Source: Enterobacteriaceae bacterium 89 (lineage in GTDB: Bacteria > Pseudomonadota > Gammaproteobacteria > Enterobacterales > Enterobacteriaceae). From it: a stretch of 64,000 bases of DNA. The translations under genes and the position numbers were made by a program. Shown piece by piece: positions 55,781 through 63,166 of the stretch. Below the pieces are notes generated by a model. That model was not told the origin of the DNA. It saw nothing but the letters and a program-made list of their open reading frames with translations, and did no database searches. How positions within the stretch are numbered: the stretch's first letter is position 1; every line of letters begins with the position of its first letter. Where the stretch lies: contig RQJH01000003.1 in NCBI GenBank assembly GCA_014156375.1, positions 1,302,001-1,366,000 on the forward strand, in the 5' to 3' direction.

Positions 55781-57045
55781 ATATCGCGATTGTGGGAAGT
55801 GGTATCGCCGGGCTGACCTGCGCCTGGCGGCTGGCGAAGGACCATCAGGTGACGTTGTTTGAATCCGGAGCCGAACCCGGAGGACATACCGCGACGGTGG
55901 ATGTGACAACGCCCAAAGGCACGTTTGCCATCGACACCGGATTTATCGTGTTTAACGATCGCACCTATCCGCATTTTATTGCCCTGCTGAATGAACTGGG
56001 CATCCACGGACAAAAAACGGAGATGAGCTTCTCAGTGCAAAACCCGCTTAGCGGGCTGGAGTACAATGGTCACACGCTCACCTCTCTGTTTGCTCAACGA
56101 CGTAATCTGTTCAATCCGCAGTTTTGGGGATTACTGCTGGAGATTATGCGCTTCAATCGCACGGCAAAACGGGCGCTGAACAATCCTGAAGCCGCAAACT
56201 ACACCCTGCAAACGTTTCTCGATACGCATAACTTCACGCCCTTTTTCTCACGGCATTACATTTTGCCGATGGGGGCGGCTATCTGGTCTTCCTCGCTGAA
56301 GGAAATGCGCCGCTTCCCGCTTCAGCTGTTTCTGCGCTTCTTTGAAAATCACGGGCTGCTGGACGTGACTCATCGTCCGCAGTGGTACGTTGTACCGGGC
56401 GGTTCACGTGAGTACGTTCGGGCTATTCTGTCAAACCTCGGTTCCCGGCTCAGCCTGCGGCTCAACTCGCCGGTACAAAAAGTCGTGCGCAGCGAACAAG
56501 GGATAGAAATCCAGCTGGCGGATTCTGCTGCCCATTTCGATCAGGTTATTTTCGCCTGCCATTCCGACCAGGCGCTGATGATGCTGGATAACCCCACGGC
56601 GGCTGAAATCTCGGTGCTGGGGAACATTACCTGGCAGCGCAATGAGGTGATTCTGCACAGCGACCGGCGCTGGCTGCCGGTTTGCCCTCGCGCCTGGGCA
56701 AGCTGGAACTATCGTCTTAGCCAGCGCGAAGAAGAGAATGCCTGCGTAACCTACAGCATGAACCTGTTGCAGGGTCTGCCGTCAGAAAGCCCGCTGTTTT
56801 GCGTCACCCTGAACCCTGACGAGCCGATTGAAGAGCGCTACGTTTGGCGCAGATTTGTCTATGAACATCCCCGTTTTACCCCACAAAGCTGGCAGGCTCA
56901 GAAGCGGCGGGCAGAGATAAACGGCCAGCATCGCAGCTGGTACTGCGGAGCATACTGGTACAACGGCTTTCATGAGGATGGCGTGCTCAGCGCCCTGGAT
57001 GTGGTGCGTGGTATAACCCTGCTGGAGGGCCAGCATCATGAATAG
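55777..57045 (+). CDS. FAD-dependent amine-oxidase-like oxidoreductase
   Basis: 422-aa flavoprotein of the NAD(P)-binding-Rossmann/amine-oxidase family found beside Cfa-like genes. FAD motif [18 protein letters not shown] (GxGxxG, residues 3-20) followed by [16 protein letters not shown] with the acidic end and GG doublet, and [18 protein letters not shown]. The C-terminal [20 protein letters not shown] is the FAD-binding ATG-like region. In Rhodobacter a related flavoprotein takes part in unusual fatty-acid formation beside a Cfa-like methylase. It begins by ATGA overlap with the SDR and overlaps the DUF1365 gene by 8 bp. Confidence 0.85.
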   Translation: MNIAIVGSGIAGLTCAWRLAKDHQVTLFESGAEPGGHTATVDVTTPKGTFAIDTGFIVFNDRTYPHFIALLNELGIHGQKTEMSFSVQNPLSGLEYNGHTLTSLFAQRRNLFNPQFWGLLLEIMRFNRTAKRALNNPEAANYTLQTFLDTHNFTPFFSRHYILPMGAAIWSSSLKEMRRFPLQLFLRFFENHGLLDVTHRPQWYVVPGGSREYVRAILSNLGSRLSLRLNSPVQKVVRSEQGIEIQLADSAAHFDQVIFACHSDQALMMLDNPTAAEISVLGNITWQRNEVILHSDRRWLPVCPRAWASWNYRLSQREEENACVTYSMNLLQGLPSESPLFCVTLNPDEPIEERYVWRRFVYEHPRFTPQSWQAQKRRAEINGQHRSWYCGAYWYNGFHEDGVLSALDVVRGITLLEGQHHE

Positions 57046-57760
57046 CTGCTTGTATCTGGGGAACCTGCGCCATCGCCGATTTTCTCCGCGACAGCATCAG
57101 TTTTGTTATCACATTTTCATGGCGTGGCTCGATCTTGACGAGCTGGATGCCCTGGCAGCCGTCGGGATCCGTCGCAACGGCTTTGCGGCGGCTTCATTCC
57201 ACGATAGCGACTATCCGCTAAAAGCGCCGTTAAAAGAGAACGTCATCCGGCAGCTGGAAAGCCTGACCGGCGAGCGCTGCGAAGGCAGGATCATGCTGCT
57301 GACTCAGCTGCGCTACTTCGGCTTTCATTTCAACCCGGTCAACTTTTACTACTGCTATGACCACCAGCAGACCCTACGCTGGGTGCTGGCCGAGGTGCGC
57401 AACACGCCGTGGAATGAACGGCACTATTATGCGGTTGCAGGCCAACGTCCGGCTCCGCAGGCCAAAGCCTTCCACGTCTCGCCGTTTAATCCGATGGAGA
57501 TGGACTATCACTGGCGCTTTAACAGCCCGGGGCCTCATCTGCGGATGCATATCGAAACTCATCAGCAGGAGAAAATTTTCGATGCCACGCTGATGCTGAA
57601 ACAGGTTCCTCTTTCACGCTCTGAGCTCAACGGCCTGCTGCTGCGTCTGCCGCTGATGACGCTAAAAACCGTCTTCGCCATTTACTGGCAGGCCCTGCGG
57701 CTGTGGCTCAAACGCGTCCCTGTCTATTCTCATCCTGTGAACAGGAGTGAACGTCCATGA
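57038..57760 (+). CDS. DUF1365 protein
   Basis: 240-aa protein of DUF1365, almost always found between a flavin oxidoreductase and a Cfa-like methyltransferase; biochemical role not known. Recognisable: [20 protein letters not shown] at the N-terminus, [20 protein letters not shown] (family signature near 90-105), and [19 protein letters not shown] with the conserved HVSPF. A hydrophobic C-terminal stretch ([20 protein letters not shown]) may associate with the membrane. Overlaps the neighbours on both sides (8 bp and ATGA). Confidence 0.88.
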   Translation: MNSCLYLGNLRHRRFSPRQHQFCYHIFMAWLDLDELDALAAVGIRRNGFAAASFHDSDYPLKAPLKENVIRQLESLTGERCEGRIMLLTQLRYFGFHFNPVNFYYCYDHQQTLRWVLAEVRNTPWNERHYYAVAGQRPAPQAKAFHVSPFNPMEMDYHWRFNSPGPHLRMHIETHQQEKIFDATLMLKQVPLSRSELNGLLLRLPLMTLKTVFAIYWQALRLWLKRVPVYSHPVNRSERP

Positions 57761-58980
57761 CCGATCCCCTTCTTGCGCTTGAACCTGCCGCCGCGCGCAA
57801 CGTTCGTTTCGCCCGCTGGCTGCTGTTTCGTCTTATGGCGGGGCTGCGGCATGGAACCGTGACCGTCCGGGAAGGTTCGCAAAGCTTTCACTTCGGCGAA
57901 CAGACTCCCGGCGCTCTGCACGCGGAAGTTAACGTCGTGAATCCCGCCGTTTACTGGCACGTGCTCACCGGCGGTAGCCTGGCTGCCGCCGAAGCCTGGA
58001 TCGACGGCGAATGGGAAACCGATCAGCTCACCACGCTGTTGCAGATCCTGGCGTTAAACACCGCCGTGGTCGGCAAAATAGAAGGCTGCTTTGACCTGCT
58101 CGGCAGGCCCGCTGAACGGCTAAGACACTGGACGCGCCGCAATCATCGCCAGCAGGCCCGGCAGAACATCGCCGCCCACTACGATCTTGGCAATCGCTTT
58201 TACGCCCACTTTCTGGATGAAGAACTGCTCTACTCAAGCGCGTTGTTTAGCCGCGACGGTCAGGATCTTGCCAGCGCTCAGCAGGCCAAAATGGCTCGAC
58301 TTTGCGAACAGCTATCCCTGACTTCACAGGATCACCTGCTGGAAATCGGCACAGGCTGGGGAGCGATGGCGGAATATGCGGTTCGTCACTACGGCTGCCG
58401 GGTCACGACCACTACGCTGTCAAAAGAGCAATACGACTGGACACAAGCGCGGATCGCCCGCGCGGGGTTGCAGGATAAAGTGGAGGTATTGCTTTGCGAC
58501 TATCGCGATTTAACCGGTCAGTTCGACAAGCTGGTTTCGGTCGAGATGATTGAGGCCGTAGGGCAGCGCTTCCTGCCGCAGTTCTTCCGCACCTGCCAGG
58601 CGCGTCTGCGCCCCGGCGGTAAAATGGTGCTGCAGGCGATCACCATTCAGGACCAGCGCTACCGGCAGTACAGCAAAAGCGTTGATTTCATTCAGCGTTA
58701 TATTTTCCCAGGCGGATTTTTACCGAGCCTCACCGCCATGCACACCCTGATGACCCGCCACACCGATTTCGTGGTGCGCAACGTCTTCGATATGGGACCG
58801 GACTACGCCCGCACTCTGGCGCACTGGCGACAGCGCTTCAACCAGGCCTGGCAGGAGATTGAACAACTGGGCTTTGACGAGCGCTTTCGTCGGATGTGGC
58901 TCTACTATTTCGGCTACTGTGAAGCCGGTTTTACCACCCGCAACATCAGCGTGGTGCAGCTGACGGCAGAACGGGTATGA
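57757..58980 (+). CDS. Cyclopropane-fatty-acyl-phospholipid synthase-like methyltransferase
   Basis: 407-aa SAM-dependent methyltransferase of the Cfa/CMAS family, which adds a methyl or methylene group to the double bond of acyl chains in membrane phospholipids. N-terminal lipid-binding domain (1-130), [23 protein letters not shown] motif [20 protein letters not shown] (near 197), [17 protein letters not shown], and C-terminal [20 protein letters not shown]. The CEAGF end is like CMAS and unlike E. coli Cfa (CAGAF), so this is not the housekeeping cfa. ATGA overlaps on both sides. Product (cyclopropane, methyl-branched or furan precursor) cannot be told from sequence. Confidence 0.9.
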   Translation: MTDPLLALEPAAARNVRFARWLLFRLMAGLRHGTVTVREGSQSFHFGEQTPGALHAEVNVVNPAVYWHVLTGGSLAAAEAWIDGEWETDQLTTLLQILALNTAVVGKIEGCFDLLGRPAERLRHWTRRNHRQQARQNIAAHYDLGNRFYAHFLDEELLYSSALFSRDGQDLASAQQAKMARLCEQLSLTSQDHLLEIGTGWGAMAEYAVRHYGCRVTTTTLSKEQYDWTQARIARAGLQDKVEVLLCDYRDLTGQFDKLVSVEMIEAVGQRFLPQFFRTCQARLRPGGKMVLQAITIQDQRYRQYSKSVDFIQRYIFPGGFLPSLTAMHTLMTRHTDFVVRNVFDMGPDYARTLAHWRQRFNQAWQEIEQLGFDERFRRMWLYYFGYCEAGFTTRNISVVQLTAERV

Positions 58981-59462
58981 ACCGCTGGCTGAAACTCATC
59001 GGCTGTGCCGTCGCGTTCGATATTTACTGGGCGCTGGTCGTGATGTTGCGCGAGCGCGGAACGGTTTTGTGGGTGGTCCTCGCGGTCATCGTGTGGCTGA
59101 CGTTGCCCGCTTCTTTGCGCTATCCCGCCCTGTTGCTGACGGTGGCAGGCTGCGCGCTCGATGCACTTTTTGCGTTGAGTGGATTGATTCATTTCAACAG
59201 CGGCTGGCTGCTGCCTGGCTGGATGATGGCCCTGTGGCTGATGTTTGCCAGCGTCTGGATCCGGCTTATCCGCGCCACGCAGCTTCCGCTGGTGCTGCTG
59301 GTCATCCTCGCAGCGGTTGGCGGCCCGCTGGCGTACTTCCTGGGAGAACGGCTGGGAGCCATCGAGTTTCTGCATCCGGCCTTTACCGTATTGAGCTGGA
59401 TGGCAGCAGGATGGCTGCTGTTAATGGCGGCTTTTCACTATCTGATGAGAAAGCCCTTATGA
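58977..59462 (+). CDS. DUF2878 inner-membrane protein
   Basis: 161-aa polytopic membrane protein of DUF2878 with about five hydrophobic helices (VAFDIYWALVVML, LWVVLAVIVWLTLPASLRY, LPGWMMALWLMFASVWIRL, LPLVLLVILAAVGGPLAYFL, AGWLLLMAAFHYLM). Function unknown. Overlaps the Cfa-like gene and the next gene as ATGA. In the same cluster in other proteobacteria; probably membrane anchoring or lipid handling (inference). Confidence 0.85.
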   Translation: MNRWLKLIGCAVAFDIYWALVVMLRERGTVLWVVLAVIVWLTLPASLRYPALLLTVAGCALDALFALSGLIHFNSGWLLPGWMMALWLMFASVWIRLIRATQLPLVLLVILAAVGGPLAYFLGERLGAIEFLHPAFTVLSWMAAGWLLLMAAFHYLMRKPL

Positions 59463-59986
59463 AACTGCAAATGCTCCTCCTCACAGGGTTGCTGACGCTG
59501 ACGACGCACGCTTGTGCCGCCGACTGGCTGAGCTGGCGAAAAGTGGGTGAAGCCACCCTGACATGGGGGCCGTTCACCGTTTATCACTCGCAGCTGTTCA
59601 CGCCGGATGGGCATTACCGGACTGCCAGTTCGGATCAGGCGCTGGTGATTACCTATCTGCAAAACATTGACCGCGACGATCTGGTTGAGGCCACTCGTGA
59701 ACAGTGGCAGGCGCAGGGGATCCTGATGCGCGAGCCGCAAAGTTCGGCGTGGCTGCAAATGCTGAAAAGCCTCTGGCCGGATGTTCATTCCGGCACCCAG
59801 CTCGCGTTTGTCATTGAGGATAATCAGGGGCAATTCTGGTACCGGGCAACGGCGGCAGAGAAAAACTTCTCGCCTCTTGGACCTCCGCAGCCAGCACTTT
59901 TCAGCCGCAGCTTTATGGCTATCTGGCTCGATCCGCATACGCAGTACCCCGAACTTCGCCAACGGTTGATTGGAGGTGAAAAATGA
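59459..59986 (+). CDS. Chalcone-isomerase-like exported protein
   Basis: 175-aa protein with a signal peptide (MKLQMLLLTGLLTLTTHACA, cleavage after ACA) and a chalcone-isomerase-like domain: WRKVGEATLTWGPFTVYHSQ, then DIDRDDLV-type acidic segment NIDRDDLVEATREQW and FSRSFMAIWLDPHTQYPELR at the C-terminus. Members of this superfamily bind fatty acids. The start is the ATG at 59459, overlapping the DUF2878 stop (ATGA); the frame is open for another 390 bases upstream but that part is inside DUF2878. Predicted periplasmic. Confidence 0.82.
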   Translation: MKLQMLLLTGLLTLTTHACAADWLSWRKVGEATLTWGPFTVYHSQLFTPDGHYRTASSDQALVITYLQNIDRDDLVEATREQWQAQGILMREPQSSAWLQMLKSLWPDVHSGTQLAFVIEDNQGQFWYRATAAEKNFSPLGPPQPALFSRSFMAIWLDPHTQYPELRQRLIGGEK

Positions 59987-60513
59987 AACGCATTCTGGCA
60001 CTTGGCTTGGCGCTGCTGTTCCTGCTCACCGGATGCAGCGCGGAGATCAGCGACTACCGGCAGCAGCAGCCATCCCTCGATATCTTCCGTTTTTTTCAGG
60101 GTAAGACGGAAGCCTGGGGAATGGTGCAGGACCGCAGCGGCAAGCAGATCCGCCGCTTCCATGTCGACATCGATGGTCAGGTAAACGGCGAGACGCTGAC
60201 GCTCAATGAACGCTTTGTTTATAACGACGGCGAGAAGCAGCAGCGCGTCTGGCATATCCGCCGCATTGCGCCCGATCGTTATGAAGGTACAGCGGGTGAC
60301 ATCGACGGCGTGGCAAAAGGCGAGGCCTCAGGCAACGCCTTTCACTGGCAGTACAGCATGAACGTGAAGGCTGATGGCAAAACCTGGCTGCTGGCTTTTG
60401 ACGACTGGATGTATTTGCAGGATCAATCGCACCTGTTCAACAAGACGACGATGAAGAAATTCGGCTTCACCGTCGGCAGCGTGACCCTTTTCTTTACCCG
60501 ACCCGCGCAATAA
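59983..60513 (+). CDS. DUF3833 lipoprotein
   Basis: 176-aa lipoprotein: MKRILALGLALLFLLTGCSA has lipobox LTGC (Cys18). The DUF3833 domain covers the rest (RFFQGKTEAWGMVQDRSGKQ, LNERFVYNDGEKQQRVWHIR, MYLQDQSHLFNKTTMKKFGF), a lipocalin-like beta-rich fold in prediction. The retention signal Ser at +2 suggests the outer membrane. Starts by ATGA overlap with the chalcone-isomerase-like gene. A likely lipid-binding partner of the pathway (inference). Confidence 0.87.
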   Translation: MKRILALGLALLFLLTGCSAEISDYRQQQPSLDIFRFFQGKTEAWGMVQDRSGKQIRRFHVDIDGQVNGETLTLNERFVYNDGEKQQRVWHIRRIAPDRYEGTAGDIDGVAKGEASGNAFHWQYSMNVKADGKTWLLAFDDWMYLQDQSHLFNKTTMKKFGFTVGSVTLFFTRPAQ

Positions 60514-60525
60514 GGAGCACCTATC

Positions 60526-61485
60526 ATGAAAACGCAACCTGTCATCGGGATCAGCGGCTGTTTAACCGGCTCAGCCGTGCGTTTTGACGGTGGCCATAAA
60601 CGCATGAGCTTTATCATGGACGAACTGGCGCAGTGGGTTACCTTTAAGCCGGTTTGCCCGGAAATGGCGATTGGTTTGCCCTCTCCTCGCCCGGCCTTAC
60701 GCCTGGTGCAGAGCAAGGAAGAAGGCCTGCGCATGCGCTTCACTCAAAGCCCGTATGAGGATATGACCGACAAAATGCTCAGTTTTTCCGCCGACTACCT
60801 GTCCAGCGCGGAAAACCTGGCCGGATTTATCGTCTGCGCCAAATCGCCGACCTGCGGCATGGAGCGCGTGCGGCTGTATGACAAAAATGGTAATCCTGGT
60901 CGCAAAGAGGGTGTGGGGTTGTTCAGCGGCGTGCTGATGGAAAAGTATCCCTGGCTACCGGTTGAGGAGGACGGACGCCTGCACGATCCAGTCCTACGGG
61001 AGAATTTCATCGAACGCATCTTTGCGCTGCACGAGCTGAATGCGCTGCGTGCCAGCGGGCTGACGCGCAAAGCTTTACTCGATTTTCACAGCCGCTACAA
61101 ATTGCAGCTGCTGGCGCATCATCAGGCGGGATATCGGGAGATTGGTCCGTTTGTCGCCTCGCTGCATCAGTGGGAAGACCTGGAGGCCTTCTTTGTCGCC
61201 TATCGCGAAAAGCTGATGGCGATCCTCCGTCATCCGGCCTCCCGCAAGAATCACACCAACGTGCTGATGCACATCCAGGGCTATTTCCGCAATCAGCTGA
61301 CGCCGCGCCAGCGCAACGAGCTGCGTGAGGTGATCCTTCATTATCGCGAAGGGCTTCTGCCGATCCTTTCGCCGCTGACGCTGCTGAATCACTATCTGGC
61401 GGAATACCCGGACAGCTATTTGCAGACGCAGAACTATTTCAGCCCTTATCCGGAAAGATTAGGGCTGCGTCTGGATATGAAGTAG
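60526..61485 (+). CDS. DUF523-DUF1722 fusion protein (YbgA-like with TudS-like domain)
   Basis: 319-aa two-domain protein. N-terminal DUF523 (about 1-150) has Cys12 (GISGCLTGSAVRFDGG), Cys44 (KPVCPE) and Cys110 (AKSPTCGMERV). In the DUF523 thiouracil desulfidase TudS, three Cys in such places hold a catalytic [4Fe-4S] cluster. The C-terminal DUF1722 (about 190-310: LDFHSRYKLQLLAHHQAGYR, HIQGYFRNQLTPRQRNELRE) equals E. coli YbgA. In E. coli ybgA is next to the photolyase gene phr, but no phr is visible here. It follows the DUF3833 gene by 12 bp behind AAGGAG, so it belongs to the same operon. Confidence 0.87.
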   Translation: MKTQPVIGISGCLTGSAVRFDGGHKRMSFIMDELAQWVTFKPVCPEMAIGLPSPRPALRLVQSKEEGLRMRFTQSPYEDMTDKMLSFSADYLSSAENLAGFIVCAKSPTCGMERVRLYDKNGNPGRKEGVGLFSGVLMEKYPWLPVEEDGRLHDPVLRENFIERIFALHELNALRASGLTRKALLDFHSRYKLQLLAHHQAGYREIGPFVASLHQWEDLEAFFVAYREKLMAILRHPASRKNHTNVLMHIQGYFRNQLTPRQRNELREVILHYREGLLPILSPLTLLNHYLAEYPDSYLQTQNYFSPYPERLGLRLDMK

Positions 61486-61608
61486 CGCAGACGAAGGCTA
61501 CAGGATTTGAGCGGACTTAAAGGGCCTGTTATGACTCAGGCCATTCTCCTGATGCGTCACTCTGCGATATAGTAGCAAAAACTCTCTTACTGACAGGCAC
61601 TACTGACA

Positions 61609-61956
61609 ATGGCTCTGATCCCTAAAAACTACTCGCGGCTGGAAAGCGGCTACCGTGAGAAAGCCTTAAAAATCTATCCGTGGGTCTGCGGACGCTGCTC
61701 GCGCGAGTTTGTGTATTCGAACCTGCGCGAATTAACCGTTCACCACATCGACCACGATCACACCAACAACCCGGAAGATGGCAGCAACTGGGAGTTGCTG
61801 TGCCTCTACTGTCACGATCATGAACACTCGAAGTACACGGAAGCCGATCAGTACGGCACCACCGTGGTAGCGGGTGAAGACGCGCAGAAAGACGTAGGCG
61901 AAGCGACATATAATCCGTTCGCTGATTTGAAGTCGATGATGAATAAGAAGAAGTAA
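61609..61956 (+). CDS. yajD: HNH-domain protein YajD
   Basis: 115-aa protein, the same length as E. coli YajD. HNH nuclease fold with zinc Cys pairs: CGRCSREF (near 25) and CLYCHDHEHS (near 65), and the catalytic-type VHHIDHDHTNNPEDGSNWEL between them. Possible DNA endonuclease or repair role; no activity is established. Located elsewhere in E. coli. A weak hairpin GGCCTG/CAGGCC at 61523-61542, without a T run, lies between it and the preceding operon. Confidence 0.9.
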   Translation: MALIPKNYSRLESGYREKALKIYPWVCGRCSREFVYSNLRELTVHHIDHDHTNNPEDGSNWELLCLYCHDHEHSKYTEADQYGTTVVAGEDAQKDVGEATYNPFADLKSMMNKKK

Positions 61957-61983
61957 TCGTCATATTCAGCCAAATACAGATAA

Positions 61984-62026
61984 GTTTATCCGGCCTACAT
62001 AATCAAAGAATTTTGTAGGCCTGATG
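61984..62026. repeat. REP-like element
   Basis: TTATCCGGCCTACATAATC and TTTTGTAGGCCTGATGAA form an inverted pair of REP halves just downstream of yajD. Confidence 0.6.
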
Positions 62027-62358
62027 AAATAGAGCCAGCGGCAATATATTCGGCACAATACAGTATATATCCGACCTTTCAGGCTCAAACAAATAAAAAC
62101 ACTTTTCATTAGCTACTCGCCGAGAAAACAGCAAAGCAAATTAATAAAAAATTTTATTTATCGACGCAACTCTCTAAACCTCAAAGACGCACTATTAGTT
62201 GAGAATAAGACAGCAGAAAACTCCAATTGTTAAATTCCTCAGACCATCGCCCCGCCAGCCTCGCATCATTCACTGATTAAATAAAACCTTTTATTTCAAT
62301 TGAATAACCAAAAAGAACAGTGCGATAGTTTATCCTGAGCCTGCTTTCCCCGTTCGCA

Positions 62359-62393
62359 TTGACACCGCTATGGCGCTGAACTATCACTGATAG
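62359..62393 (+). promoter_or_regulatory. Promoter-like site overlapped by a tetO-like palindrome
   Basis: Perfect -35 TTGACA (62359-62364), 17-bp spacer, -10-like TATCAC (62382-62387). The perfect 13-bp palindrome CTATCACTGATAG (62381-62393) covers the -10. It is the reverse complement of CTATCAGTGATAG, the core of the Tn10 tetO2 operator, so a TetR-family repressor is a reasonable guess. No TetR gene lies in the window. Confidence 0.5.
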
Positions 62394-62444
62394 CAGCAGT
62401 AAAATCATTCATAAGATCGTCGTATTTTTTTTCGGGGTGCCCCC

Positions 62445-62573
62445 ATGATTTCAATTAGCGAAAACCTTGCTAATACGGCTTACACACGCAATCAGCCGCG
62501 CAATACCCATGAATCCCTTACCCTTTCCGAGTTATTTCTCTGTCGGCATCCTATTTTTCGAGGCAATGATTAA
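62445..62573 (+). CDS. Possible small protein, 42 codons
   Basis: ATG to TAA frame, starting MISISENLANTAYTRNQ and ending FLCRHPIFRGND, with GGGGTG five bases before the ATG and the promoter-like site about 50 bp upstream. No hydrophobic segment and no family I recognise. It may be a real small protein, a leader peptide, or chance; a length of 42 codons in AT-rich DNA is not strong evidence. Confidence 0.25.
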   Translation: MISISENLANTAYTRNQPRNTHESLTLSELFLCRHPIFRGND

Positions 62574-62710
62574 TCACCACTTAATTAATTAAGTAGCAAT
62601 ACTTCACTTTAATATATTGCATTGAAAAGAACGTCCTTAATAAAACCGGATGCGGTTCGCCTGCATCCGTAAGTACATCTGACCGTGTCATTCAATAAGG
62701 GTGGATAATA

Positions 62711-63166
62711 ATGAGTGAGCAACATGTCATCTCTGAAGCTGAGCTTCAGGAGTTTATTGATATCTCCTGTGAATTAACCGGATTCAGCCGCTTTGAGCTG
62801 TCGGGCACCGGACAGGTCAATTTTTATTATCAGTGGGTGCAAAAGCATGCGGGAAAATCGCTGACCGCACTGCTTCAGCTTTACGCCGAAAGGCCGGAAG
62901 ATGCGAGACAGCGAGCGTCTTTCATTGAAAAGCAGCTGATGACCTCTGCCGCGCTGACCCCGCTGGTGCGCAGCATCATCAAACTTTGGTACCTCGGCCA
63001 GTGGTTTGACCCCAACAATCCCAATAAAACGGAAATCCCCAGCGCGAACAGCTATCAGCAAGGGCTGGTATGGACCGCGATCCATGCCCATCCGCAGGGT
63101 GCAAAACAGCAGGGATTTGGCGCCTGGGCTGAGCCGCCGGTGATGACCTCAGTGGTGAAATTATGA
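62711..63166 (+). CDS. Small subunit of a GMC-type sugar/alcohol dehydrogenase (gluconate 2-dehydrogenase subunit 3/FAD-SLDH-like)
   Basis: 151-aa protein resembling the small subunit of membrane-bound FAD-dependent sorbitol, gluconate or glucose dehydrogenases: IDISCELTGFSRFELSGTGQ, IKLWYLGQWFDPNNPNKTEI, and C-terminal SANSYQQGLVWTAIHAHPQG. Canonical small subunits carry a Tat signal that exports the flavoprotein. Here the protein starts MSEQHVISEAELQ with no signal sequence, and an in-frame TAA 15 bases upstream excludes an extension. AAGGGTGG precedes the ATG. Overlaps the flavoprotein start as ATGA. Confidence 0.75.
   Translation: MSEQHVISEAELQEFIDISCELTGFSRFELSGTGQVNFYYQWVQKHAGKSLTALLQLYAERPEDARQRASFIEKQLMTSAALTPLVRSIIKLWYLGQWFDPNNPNKTEIPSANSYQQGLVWTAIHAHPQGAKQQGFGAWAEPPVMTSVVKL

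Larger units (their letters stand above)
61957..62710. other. Long AT-rich intergenic region before the GMC dehydrogenase operon
   Basis: 754 bp without a conventional gene. It contains a REP-like palindrome (61984-62026), an AT-rich part (62040-62330) with no recognisable feature, a promoter-like TTGACA-N17-TATCAC with a tetO-like palindrome (62359-62393), a 42-codon reading frame (62445-62573), and a hairpin CGGATGC/GCATCCG (62647-62669). The base composition differs from the flanking genes, suggesting acquired or fast-evolving DNA. Confidence 0.65.

Noticed and set aside
59069-59458. N-terminal 130 codons of an extended frame ahead of the chalcone-isomerase-like gene
   Set aside because: They lie inside the DUF2878 gene in another frame; the signal peptide and ATGA overlap fix the start at 59459.
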